Assembly (NCBI RefSeq): GCF_016055025.1
Contig: NZ_JAECVW010000001.1
DNA: 64,000 bases
From: Thermoactinomyces intermedius
Lineage (GTDB): Bacteria; Bacillota; Bacilli; Thermoactinomycetales; Thermoactinomycetaceae
Direction: 5' to 3' (one strand)
Below, piece after piece: positions 16,371-24,975 of this stretch. Numbering within the stretch: position 1 is the first letter of the stretch; the number at the start of each line of letters is the position of its first letter. Position numbers and translations under genes: made by a program. Under the pieces are notes generated by a model. The model had not been told where the DNA came from. It worked only from the letters and a program-made list of their open reading frames with translations, and made no database searches.

Positions 16371-16413
16371 ACTGAAAAGTGAAACCTTTATTTTAAAGGG
16401 GGCATCTCTTCTT

Positions 16414-18131
16414 ATGAGACATGATGAGACCATTGCAGTGAAAACAACAGGGAATAATCTGCAAGATTATGAAAACACTTACAAGAGCTTTCGCTGGGAA
16501 GAAGTGGAACAGCAGTTCACGTGGGCCAAAACGGGAAAAGTCAACGCAGCTTATGAAGCAATTGACCGCCATGTCGATGAGGGGAAAAAAGACAAAATCG
16601 CCTTGTATTATAGTGATGCCAAGCGGGACGAGAAATATACCTTTGACGAGTTGAAGCAAAAGTCGAACCAATTTGGCAATGTCCTGAGAAAGCTGGGCGT
16701 TGTAAAGGGTGATCGCGTTTTTATTTTATGCCCCGGACCCCCGAACTTTACGTCAGTTTTTTGGGAATTATCAAAATTGGTGCAATTGCAGGCCCTTTGT
16801 TTGAAGCATTCATGGAAGATGCGGTGAAAGACCGCCTGCTAGACAGCGAAGCGGTGGCTCTGGTGACAACGAAAAGTCTTTTGGAACGTGTGCCGAGAGA
16901 AGAGTTGCCAAATTTAAAATATGTGATCCTGGTCGATGGGGAAGAAAACACCGCCGAGGGTGTGTATTCCTTTGAAAAAGAGATGTCGCAGGCATCGACG
17001 GAATTGGAAATGGAATGGGTTGATCGGGAAGATCCCATGCTGATGCATTATACTTCCGGGTCCACAGGAAAGCCCAAAGGGGTTCTCCATGTGCATAATG
17101 CCATGATTCAGCATTATCAAACCGGGAAGTGGGTTCTCGATCTGCAGGAAAATGACATTTATTGGTGCACAGCGGATCCGGGTTGGGTGACCGGAACTTG
17201 TTACGGGATTTTTGCTCCCTGGTTGAACGGAGTGACCAATGTGATTCGCGGAGGACGGTTTTCGCCGGATGACTGGTACCAAACTCTTGAAAAATATAAA
17301 GTAACGGTTTGGTACAGCGCGCCGACCGCCTTCAGGATGTTGATGGGAGCTGGGGAAGAAGTGGTCAAACGGTATGATCTTTCTTCAGTCCGGCATATCC
17401 TGAGCGTGGGGGAACCGCTCAATCCGGAAGTGGTTCGCTGGGGCTTAAAAGTATATAACAAACGCATCCATGACAATTGGTGGATGACGGAAACCGGCGG
17501 GATTCTGATTGCTAACTTCCCGCAAATGGAGATCAAACCCGGGTCCATGGGAAAACCGATCCCGGGGGTGAAAGCGGCCATTTTGGATGACGACGGAAAT
17601 GAGTTGCCGCCTTATCAGATGGGGAATCTCTCCATCAAAACACCATGGCCGTCCATGATGAGGCAGATTTGGAAAAACCCCGAAAAATACAATGAATATT
17701 TCAAAATTCCCGGCTGGTATACATCGGGAGACACGGCATACAAGGACGAGGAAGGTTATTTCTGGTTCCAAGGCCGTCTGGATGATGTGATCAATACCTC
17801 CGGGGAACGCGTAGGCCCGTTTGAAGTGGAAAGCAAACTGGTCGAGCATCCGGCGGTGGCGGAAGCGGGGGTCATCGGGAAACCGGATCCGGTGCGGGGA
17901 CAAATTATCAAAGCTTTCATCTCGCTTCGTGACGGCTATGAACCTTCCGATGAGTTAAAAGAAGAGATCCGTTTGTTTGTGAAAAAGGGATTGGCGGCTC
18001 ATGCCGCACCGCGGGAAATTGAATTTAAAGACAAATTGCCCAAGACCCGCAGCGGGAAAATCATGCGCCGCGTCTTAAAAGCTTGGGAACTGGGGTTGCC
18101 GACCGGTGATTTGTCCACCATGGAAGATTAA
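16414..18131 (+). pseudogene. acsA: Acetyl-CoA synthetase AcsA, split by a one-base frameshift
   Basis: Activates acetate to acetyl-CoA through acetyl-AMP. The two frames together give a full-length ~572-residue Bacillus-type AcsA: HYTSGSTGKPKGVLH (AMP-binding P-loop), WCTADPGWVTGTCYG, WWMTETGG, YTSGDTAYKDEEGY and the C-terminal KLPKTRSGKIMRRVLKAW with the acetylatable Lys. The first frame runs from ATG 16414 (AAAGGGGG upstream) and leaves the alignment after DRVFI at ~16726; the second frame resumes with MPRTPELY from 16728. One T is missing from the run 16724-16727 (TTTT where TTTTT would keep frame). A short product or reinitiation at the ATG 16728 would lack the N-terminus. Either a sequencing error, a real mutation or slippage in the run. 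Confidence 0.9.
16469..16483 (+). promoter_or_regulatory. Candidate cre-like CcpA site inside the start of acsA
   Basis: ATGAAAACACTTACA matches the cre consensus WTGNAANCGNWWNCA at all but one position (CA instead of the central CG). It lies ~100 bases downstream of the predicted transcription start. acsA is a known CcpA-repressed gene in B. subtilis. The central mismatch makes this tentative. Confidence 0.35.
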
Positions 18132-18138
18132 TCGATAA

Positions 18139-18170
18139 AAAAAAGACGCCACTTTCAGGTGGCGTCTTTT
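18139..18170. terminator. Convergent terminator overlapping the end of the PBP gene
   Basis: Stem around gacgccac/gtggcgtc with A and T tracts on both sides. It lies directly after acsA; the last codons and stop (18155-18157) of the convergent penicillin-binding protein gene are inside the hairpin. Confidence 0.85.
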
Positions 18171-20365
18171 TCTTTTTCCGGTGCGAAATAACGCAGGAAC
18201 GTATTGGCTTGTTGCGGTTGCTCCGCTCCCGGTTGGGGCTGTGCCGGCTGCTGCGGTTGTTGCGGAGGTGCCGGTTGCTGTCCCGGGTTATCCGGTTGTT
18301 GACCGGGTTGCGCCGGGTTGTTCCCCGGTTGTGCCGGCTGTTGCGGTTGTTGCGGGACCTTATGACATTCAAAGCATTGGTCCTTTACTTGTCCGCCCGG
18401 ATTTTCAAACTGGCTTCCTTGTTTGATCAGATCCGGACTTGCTTGCTGAGCCGCTTTAAAGATTTTGACCCATGCAATTTTGGAAAGATCTTTGTCGGCC
18501 GGACGGTTTGCATCCGAATAACCGGACCAGACCCCGAGGGAAATTTCCGGAGTATAGCCAATGAACCACAGGTCAAAATAATTGGATGTCGTTCCGGTCT
18601 TACCGGCAATGGTGAACCCTGGCAGGCTGGAGCCGATATAGCGACCGGTTCCATCCGTCACCACTTTTTGCAGCATTTTGGTTAATTCATAGGAAACGGA
18701 CGGTTTCAAAATGGTTTTTGGCTGATGGTGTTTTTCAAACTCGTAAATCACATCCCCATTGGAATCGACGATTTTTTGGATCAAATGGGGTTTGTTATGT
18801 TTTCCGTTATTGGCAATCATGGCAAAGCCGGCTGTCATCTCGGCAACGGTGTACCCTGCACGCATGCCTCCCAACGCGGAAGCTTCACCATCGTATTTGG
18901 TGGGCGGCATGTCCATCTTGCGTAAGTATTTAAAGCCTTTTTTGATTCCCAGTTCGCGGAAAATTTTCACGGCCGGAATGTTGAGCGAGTTTTGCAAGGC
19001 AACCGTGGCCGTCACGGGACCGGAATATTTTCCGTTCGCATTGACGTAGTTGTCAGAGCTTCCTGCTTTTTTGATCGGTTCGTCAATAATGATGGAGTTG
19101 GGTGAAATGATTCCTTCATTCATGGCCGGACCGTATACCAGCAACGGTTTGATGGTGGATCCCGGCTGGTTGGTTGCGTTCAGTGCATAGTTGATGTTCG
19201 ATTTCTCAAAACTGGTGCCACCAACAAAAGCCAGAATGGCTCCGGTTTTGTTGTCGATAATGGTTGCACCGATTTGTTCGCTGTGGCCGTTTTTTGAAGG
19301 AATGTGCATTTTGGAAACAGCGTCGTTCACTGCATTGTACATGTTTTTGTCAATCGTTGTGTAAATTTTGTATCCGCCTTGACGAACTTGATCGATGTAG
19401 TTTTTATCCGACTGAACTTTATTGCCTTTTTTCCGATCCAGTTCTTTTAACACTTGTGCGGCTTCCCGTTCAACGGAAGTGATGATGTACGGATATTCTG
19501 CGTATGCATTTGGAAAATCCGATGACTTGGCAAGATGGGCTTTGATGTCGTATTTGACGGCTTGATTGTATTCCGCTTGCGAGATTTTGCCGGTTTCAAG
19601 CATTTTCCCCAATACATATTTCATCCGTTTTAACCCTTTTTGGAAATGCTTGTTTTGCTCTTGTTCGGTGTTTCCAAAAAAGGGATTGTAGTCGTAGGGG
19701 CGTTGCACCATTCCTGCCAGATAAGCCGCTTCTGCAATGGACAATTCTTTGATGTCTTTATTAAAAAGCCCGCGTGCGGCGGAGGCAAAACCAACCATCC
19801 GGGTGCCGTGAGCACCGGGGCCGAATTCAACACTATTTAAATATTTTACAAAAATCTCATCTTTGTTGTAAAACCGTTCCAAACGCACGGCATTGATGAT
19901 TTCCAAGACTTTGCGCTCATACGTTTTTTTGGTGTTGTCCAAAATCTCATTTTTCACCAATTGCTGGGTAAGCGTACTTCCCCCGGTTTCCACGCCGCTG
20001 TTGCTGATTTGCTGCCAGACAGCGCGTAAAATCGAGCGGGGGACAATCCCGTTATGATCGTAGAAATCCCTGTCTTCAGTGGCGATCAGGGCATCCACAA
20101 CATACGGGCTCACTTCATCCATGTTTTTGATCAGTTTCCGGTCCGTTTGTGCGATCATGCGCCCGATCGGCTCTTCTGAACGGAAATAAGCGTAACTGGT
20201 TTGCGACCAACCGGTCAATTCTTTTTCGTAAGACTCTTTGGTCCGGATCGTTTCATTTTTGGCAAAAGCAGAAACAACGCCTGCTCCGGCCCCGAATATT
20301 CCTACAGAGAGAATCAGGATGACTGATAAACAGCCGAGTAAAATACGCTTGATCTTGTTGTTCAT
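18155..20365 (-). CDS. Class A penicillin-binding protein (1A-like), with CxxCH and Pro/Gln tail
   Basis: Bifunctional peptidoglycan glycosyltransferase/transpeptidase, 736 residues, anchored by an N-terminal helix (~8-33). The GT51 domain (60-270) has catalytic TEDRDFYDHNG (Glu near 97) and GGSTLTQQLVKN. The transpeptidase has the nucleophile Ser403 in QPGSTIKP, SLN at 461-463 and KTGT at 590-593. After the catalytic domain come Cys665-Phe-Glu-Cys668-His669 and a ~65-residue low-complexity Pro/Gln tail. It lies head to tail with a second class A PBP (20585-22945) of similar design, indicating an old tandem duplication. The stop codon is inside the convergent terminator with acsA. Confidence 0.93.
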   Translation of the reverse strand: MNNKIKRILLGCLSVILILSVGIFGAGAGVVSAFAKNETIRTKESYEKELTGWSQTSYAYFRSEEPIGRMIAQTDRKLIKNMDEVSPYVVDALIATEDRDFYDHNGIVPRSILRAVWQQISNSGVETGGSTLTQQLVKNEILDNTKKTYERKVLEIINAVRLERFYNKDEIFVKYLNSVEFGPGAHGTRMVGFASAARGLFNKDIKELSIAEAAYLAGMVQRPYDYNPFFGNTEQEQNKHFQKGLKRMKYVLGKMLETGKISQAEYNQAVKYDIKAHLAKSSDFPNAYAEYPYIITSVEREAAQVLKELDRKKGNKVQSDKNYIDQVRQGGYKIYTTIDKNMYNAVNDAVSKMHIPSKNGHSEQIGATIIDNKTGAILAFVGGTSFEKSNINYALNATNQPGSTIKPLLVYGPAMNEGIISPNSIIIDEPIKKAGSSDNYVNANGKYSGPVTATVALQNSLNIPAVKIFRELGIKKGFKYLRKMDMPPTKYDGEASALGGMRAGYTVAEMTAGFAMIANNGKHNKPHLIQKIVDSNGDVIYEFEKHHQPKTILKPSVSYELTKMLQKVVTDGTGRYIGSSLPGFTIAGKTGTTSNYFDLWFIGYTPEISLGVWSGYSDANRPADKDLSKIAWVKIFKAAQQASPDLIKQGSQFENPGGQVKDQCFECHKVPQQPQQPAQPGNNPAQPGQQPDNPGQQPAPPQQPQQPAQPQPGAEQPQQANTFLRYFAPEKEKDAT

Positions 20366-20533
20366 TTTTCTTCTTTCCCCACTTTTTGTTCGCTCTCGTC
20401 GGGATGGTTAGATGGTTTCATGATGATGCATCAATCCCCTCCCTCCATGTTGACGAGACCTATTATAACATAGAGCATGATCTTGCTAGTCATATATAAT
20501 TTTTGACAATATTTTCATGGTTTTTTGACTGAA

Positions 20534-20571
20534 AAAATCCCCTGATCTTTTTTAAAAGATCAGGGGATTTT
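20534..20571. terminator. Terminator between the two PBP genes
   Basis: Eighteen-pair perfect stem starting aaaatcccctgatc with a two-base loop; T run on the minus-strand 3' side. It should end the upstream PBP transcript (20585-22945) and makes the downstream PBP gene a separate unit. Confidence 0.92.
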
Positions 20572-20584
20572 CGAAACAGAGTGT

Positions 20585-22945
20585 TCAGTTTTCATCCCTT
20601 TGTCCCGGTGGGCGTCCGGGATGATCGGGCTGGTTTCCGTCCTGATGATCCGGTTCCCTCCCGGGATCATCGGGAGGATTGGGATCGTCTCCGCCGCCGC
20701 CATCCGACGGTTCGTCATCCGGCGGACGGACGATGTCGGGCGGCTTCGTGCCATCATCCGGATTTCCTTGTGAAGGATCATCCGTCGGTTTGCCGGTTGT
20801 CGGATCTTTTTGTTTGTCTTTTTTTTCTTTGTCTTCCTGATGTTTGTTAATGCGGTCGCATTCCAGGCACGAAACGCCGTGGAAAAGTCCGCCGGGGTTT
20901 TCAAAGCGCGCATTTTTGTCAAAGTATTGAGGCGCTGCTTTTTGAGCGGCTTTAAAAATATTGACCCAGGCTTGTTTGGAGAATTTGTCATTATGGCTCA
21001 TCGGGAAGTTGTAATCGTATCCGCTCCAAACCCCCAGGGTGATTTGCGGAGTGTAACCGATAAACCAGAGGTCCCGGTCGTCGGAAGTGGTTCCGGTTTT
21101 TCCGGCAATGTCAAAGCCGTTTATGCGGCTTCCGATATATACACCGGTTCCTCCTTTGACGACTTCGCGAAGCATGTCCGTCACTTGATAGGCGGTTTGC
21201 GGTGAGAAGACCGTTTCCGGTTTGTTTTCGTGTTCATAGATGACTTCCCCGTCCGCATTGGTGATTTTTTCCACCATGTAGGGATCATTGTATTTCCCTT
21301 GGTTTCCAAACGTGGCATAAGCCGCTGTCATTCTGGCCACGGAATAACCTTTGGTCTGTCCCCCGATGGCGGCCGATTCCCCGTCGTTTGGATGCGGCGG
21401 GATTTTCAGCTTGCGCAGATACTCGAAGCCGGTGTCATGGCCCAAGTGGTTGAACACTTTGATGGCCGGAATGTTGTAGGACCATTTTAAAGCTTCCCGG
21501 ACGGTCACCGGTCCGTGATATTTTTGGTTCGCGTTTTGATAATAGCCGGAACCGTCTCCCCGGGCCAGTTTTTCATCCAGAACTTTGGTGTCGGGGGAAA
21601 CCACTTTTTGTTCAATGGCCGGTCCGTAAACGATTAACGGCTTGATGGAGGAGCCGGGTTGGTTTAAAGCGTCAAAAGCATGGTCTTTTTGATTGCCCTC
21701 GCGATCGGACGAGGAGACAAAGGAAAGAACAGCTCCCGTGCGGTTGTCCATGAGGACCGCGCCCAATTGTTCATGGTCTTCAAACTCACCGTATTTGCGC
21801 GTGTGGAAGGTGAGATGTTTGGTGGCTTCCTTGTTGACGGCATCATACATGTTTTTGTCGATGGTGCTGTACACATGGTATCCCTGTGTCCGGATCCGCT
21901 CGATGTATTTTTGCAAGGTGACGCGGTATTTGCCTTCCTGGCTCAGTTTTTCGATATCCAGGCCGTCTTTTTTCATCAGGATTTCGGCCGCTTCTTTTTC
22001 AAGCGCATACATGATAAACGGATAATTGGCATAGCCGTTGGCGTCCGGATTGGGTTTGGCCAGGGAACCCTTGATGTCAAACTTCAACGCTTCCTGATAT
22101 TGTTCTTCCGTGATCTTTTCGTTCTCCAGCATTTCCGACAGCACCAGTCTCATCCGGTCCAAACCGCGGCGGAGATTATCCGGCTCGCCGAATGGATTGT
22201 ATGCATTCGGTCGTTGAACCATCCCGGCAAGATAGGCGGACTGGGCGAGGTTCAGGTCTTTGACATCCACGCCGAAAATGCCGTTGGCTGCAGCCTGTAC
22301 ACCGTACAGGTTTTGATTGTTGGCTCCTTTGCCGAAATAGACGCTGTTCATGTAATAAACGAGAATCTGGTCTTTCTCCAACAAGGAGTCAAGCCGGATG
22401 GACAAAACGATTTCTTTGGATTTTCGCGCTAGGTCTTTTTCGAAATTCTCCAGGATGACCCGCCGCACCAATTGCTGGGTGATCGTGCTTCCGCCGGTGG
22501 TCACGTCCGCATGGGTGATCTGCTGGTAAGCCGCCCGCAGGATCGAACGGGGAACAATCCCGTGATGTTTGTAAAAATCGCGGTCTTCGACGGATATAAA
22601 AGCATCGATCAGGTAAGGGCTGACATCGTTTACCGACTTGATGAGTTTCCGTACATCCCCTTCATTCCGGAAGGCTCCGATGCGAATGGGATTTCCGTTG
22701 TCATCTTTGTTGGCGAAATAGGCATAACTGTTTTCAAACAAGCTGTTTAATGCTTTTTCAAAATCTTCTTTATCTCTCACCGGTTCATCTTTCACCATGG
22801 CGGATACAATGCCCGCACCAGTGCCGACCGCAAAAAAAGCGGCGATCAGCACGAAAGCAACAAGCCCGTAAAGGACAGGTTTCACCGTGTTGATCACCGG
22901 TTGATGCTTTCGTTTTTTTGTAAATCGGGCTGATCTACTTTTCAT
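20585..22945 (-). CDS. Class A penicillin-binding protein with Asp/Pro-rich tail
   Basis: A 786-residue bifunctional PBP: basic cytoplasmic head, membrane helix at ~22-48, GT51 domain with Glu120 in VEDRDFYKHHG and GGSTITQQLV, and a transpeptidase with Ser432 in QPGSSIKP, SYN and KTGTT. A CLEC pair follows the catalytic domain, then a ~90-residue acidic Pro/Gly/Asp tail (PDDGTKPPD, GGGGDDPNPP). Compared with the neighbouring paralogue the Cys pair is kept but the following His is replaced by Asp and the tail composition is quite different. ATG start with GGAGGG upstream. It is divergent from tyrS and its T-box. Confidence 0.93.
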   Translation of the reverse strand: MKSRSARFTKKRKHQPVINTVKPVLYGLVAFVLIAAFFAVGTGAGIVSAMVKDEPVRDKEDFEKALNSLFENSYAYFANKDDNGNPIRIGAFRNEGDVRKLIKSVNDVSPYLIDAFISVEDRDFYKHHGIVPRSILRAAYQQITHADVTTGGSTITQQLVRRVILENFEKDLARKSKEIVLSIRLDSLLEKDQILVYYMNSVYFGKGANNQNLYGVQAAANGIFGVDVKDLNLAQSAYLAGMVQRPNAYNPFGEPDNLRRGLDRMRLVLSEMLENEKITEEQYQEALKFDIKGSLAKPNPDANGYANYPFIMYALEKEAAEILMKKDGLDIEKLSQEGKYRVTLQKYIERIRTQGYHVYSTIDKNMYDAVNKEATKHLTFHTRKYGEFEDHEQLGAVLMDNRTGAVLSFVSSSDREGNQKDHAFDALNQPGSSIKPLIVYGPAIEQKVVSPDTKVLDEKLARGDGSGYYQNANQKYHGPVTVREALKWSYNIPAIKVFNHLGHDTGFEYLRKLKIPPHPNDGESAAIGGQTKGYSVARMTAAYATFGNQGKYNDPYMVEKITNADGEVIYEHENKPETVFSPQTAYQVTDMLREVVKGGTGVYIGSRINGFDIAGKTGTTSDDRDLWFIGYTPQITLGVWSGYDYNFPMSHNDKFSKQAWVNIFKAAQKAAPQYFDKNARFENPGGLFHGVSCLECDRINKHQEDKEKKDKQKDPTTGKPTDDPSQGNPDDGTKPPDIVRPPDDEPSDGGGGDDPNPPDDPGREPDHQDGNQPDHPGRPPGQRDEN

Positions 22946-23009
22946 TCACTTGATACCCTCCTCATTCTAGGGTAATATTATAGCATAATCTGGTTATTAT
23001 AACGTGTAA

Positions 23010-23233
23010 AAAGCTGTGAACAAGCGAGTAGTCGCCAGACCATTCCTTTCAGAGAGCCGGTGGTTGCTGTGAACCGGCAGGAACCTGGCGGTGAATTACA
23101 CTTGGGAGCTTGCGTGTCATGCGCACGGACGACAGGGTCCGTTATCGAAATGAGTGGGAAACGTCCTGTTTCCAATGAGGGTGGTACCGCGGAATCAATC
23201 TCCGTCCCTTTTGATGAGGGATGGAGTTTTTTT
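23010..23233 (+). promoter_or_regulatory. Tyrosine T-box leader of tyrS
   Basis: A tRNA-sensing T-box. Visible elements: AGAGAGCCGGTGGTTGCTGTG of Stem I, a specifier TAC (Tyr) at 23097-23099 in GAATTACACTT, the T-box sequence AGGGTGGTACCGCG (23178-23191) whose TGGT can pair with the tRNA 3' end, and a terminator stem ctccgtccc/gggatggag (23200-23226) followed by seven T. Uncharged tRNA-Tyr should stabilise the antiterminator and switch on tyrS. Confidence 0.95.
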
Positions 23234-23270
23234 ATGACCTATTTTTATTTTACTTAGGGAGGGAACAGGT

Positions 23271-24527
23271 ATGTCAGTAAAAAGAGAATGGTCCGCCGAA
23301 ACCATGGAAAAAACGGAACAACAACTGAGAGTGATCCGGCGCGGGGCAGCCGAAATTTTGCCATTGGAAGATTTGCGGGAGAAATTGGCCCGCGCGGTCG
23401 AAGAAAACCGCCCGCTGAAAATCAAACTGGGTTTGGACCCGACCGCCCCGGATCTGCATATCGGGCATACGGTCGTCTTTCATAAACTGCGCGAATTTCA
23501 GGAGTTGGGACATCAGGTTCAGCTGGTGATCGGGGATTTTACCGCACAAATCGGGGACCCGACCGGAAAATCGCAAACCCGGAAACAGTTGTCCGAAGAA
23601 GAAGTGAAAGAAAATGCGAAAACTTATACGGACCAATTGTTTAAAGTGTTGGACCGGGAAAAAACCGAAGTTTATTTCAACAGCCACTGGTTAAGTCCGC
23701 TGACCTTTGCCGATGTGACCCATCTGGCTTCAAAATGCACCGTGGCCCGCATGTTGGAACGGGATGATTTTTCCAAACGTTACGAAAGGGGCCAGGCCAT
23801 CAGCATTCATGAGTTTTTCTATCCCCTGATGCAAGGGTACGATTCGGTGGTGCTCAAAAGTGACATTGAGATCGGGGGGACGGACCAGACATTTAACTTA
23901 TTGATGGGGCGCCAGTTGCAAAAAGAATACGGCCTGGAAGAACAAGTGATTTTGACCATGCCGATCCTGGAAGGGCTGGACGGCGTGAAGAAAATGAGCA
24001 AAAGCTTGGGCAACTACATCGGTGTCGATGAAGAGCCGAATAACATGTATGGAAAAACCATGTCCATTCCGGACGAATTGATGCTCAAGTATTTTGAGCT
24101 GGTGACCGATCTGACCTTGGATGAGCTGGAGAATTTAAAGCAAGAGCTGGAGCAAGGAAAAATGCATCCCCGGGATGCAAAAATGCGTCTGGCGCATACC
24201 TTGGTGCGGATGTATCACGGAAAAGAGGCGGCGGATGAAGCCCAGAAGCATTTCCAAACCGTCTTCCAAAAGGGATCGTTACCGGACGAGATTCCGGAAG
24301 TGGCCTTGGCCGAAGAAGATTTGGAAGAAGGAAAGATCTGGGTGGTTGCCCTCTTGTCCAAGCTGGGTTTGGTGGCAAGTAACGGGGAAGGGCGCAGGAT
24401 GATTCAACAGGGCGGTGTCCGGATCAACCAGGAAAAAGTCACCGACATCCAAGCGCAAATTCAAGTGGAAGACGGCATGGTTGTCCAAGTCGGAAAGCGG
24501 AAATTTGCAAAGGTAAAACGAAATTGA
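23271..24527 (+). CDS. tyrS: Tyrosyl-tRNA synthetase
   Basis: Class I aminoacyl-tRNA synthetase charging tRNA-Tyr. The HIGH-type motif is HIGH itself in LGLDPTAPDLHIGHTV, and the KMSKS loop is KKMSKSLGNY. The C-terminal ~65 residues form an S4-like RNA-binding domain (RMIQQGGVRINQEKVTD). At 418 residues and with LKIKLGLDPT it resembles the TyrZ-type enzymes. ATG at 23271 with GGGAGGG upstream. Expression is controlled by the T-box leader; a terminator follows directly after the stop. Confidence 0.96.
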   Translation: MSVKREWSAETMEKTEQQLRVIRRGAAEILPLEDLREKLARAVEENRPLKIKLGLDPTAPDLHIGHTVVFHKLREFQELGHQVQLVIGDFTAQIGDPTGKSQTRKQLSEEEVKENAKTYTDQLFKVLDREKTEVYFNSHWLSPLTFADVTHLASKCTVARMLERDDFSKRYERGQAISIHEFFYPLMQGYDSVVLKSDIEIGGTDQTFNLLMGRQLQKEYGLEEQVILTMPILEGLDGVKKMSKSLGNYIGVDEEPNNMYGKTMSIPDELMLKYFELVTDLTLDELENLKQELEQGKMHPRDAKMRLAHTLVRMYHGKEAADEAQKHFQTVFQKGSLPDEIPEVALAEEDLEEGKIWVVALLSKLGLVASNGEGRRMIQQGGVRINQEKVTDIQAQIQVEDGMVVQVGKRKFAKVKRN

Positions 24528-24567
24528 ACCGACAGAGCAGGGGATGCCTGCTCTGCCGGTTTTTTTA
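24528..24567 (+). terminator. Intrinsic terminator after tyrS
   Basis: Stem cagagcagg/cctgctctg extended by accg/cggt, then seven T. The stop codon of the convergent Nudix-like gene lies at its 3' edge. Confidence 0.88.
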
Positions 24568-24975
24568 ATATTCGACGATGAATGGATGTCTTTTTTCATG
24601 AAGACAGTACATGATCTGTTGTTTGACAATGCGTTGGCTGATCATTCTCATGGCCGTGTCGACAGGGAAATAAGCGGCGTCATCAACTTCTTCCCCGACC
24701 ACAATCCGTCCGCTGATGGGTTTGCCGATAAATAACAATTCGCATTTATGTGAACGTAAGTCCTGAAAAACTCCGCAGTATTTGATCAGTTTGATGTTCA
24801 TCCCCGCTTTTTGCTTCACTTCGCGAATGGCGGCCAAGCGAATGGATTCTTTTTCTCTCACCCGTCCGCCGGGAATCTCCCAACCGCGTTTCGGGTGTTT
24901 GACGAGCAAAAGCTGTGAGTGAAAGTTAAAGACCAAAACACGGGAATACAACGAAAATTTCGGAGGTGCCATCAT
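24565..24975 (-). CDS. Nudix-fold protein with degenerate Nudix box
   Basis: A 136-residue protein with a clear Nudix fold: FSLYSRVLVFNFHSQLLLVKH, then WEIPGGRVREKESIRLAAIREV. In the Nudix box GX5EX7REUXEEXGU the last part reads REVKQKAGM, so both catalytic, metal-binding Glu residues of the EE pair are replaced by Gln and Lys. The protein may be inactive as a hydrolase and act by binding, or act on an unusual substrate. ATG-ATG start (24975/24972) follows GAGGTGA. It converges on tyrS. Confidence 0.75.
   Translation of the reverse strand: MMAPPKFSLYSRVLVFNFHSQLLLVKHPKRGWEIPGGRVREKESIRLAAIREVKQKAGMNIKLIKYCGVFQDLRSHKCELLFIGKPISGRIVVGEEVDDAAYFPVDTAMRMISQRIVKQQIMYCLHEKRHPFIVEY

Noticed and set aside
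16724..16731. Programmed ribosomal frameshift in acsA
   Set aside because: The site T ATT TTA is not a canonical slippery heptamer, and no acsA is known to use frameshifting; an indel or error explains it better.
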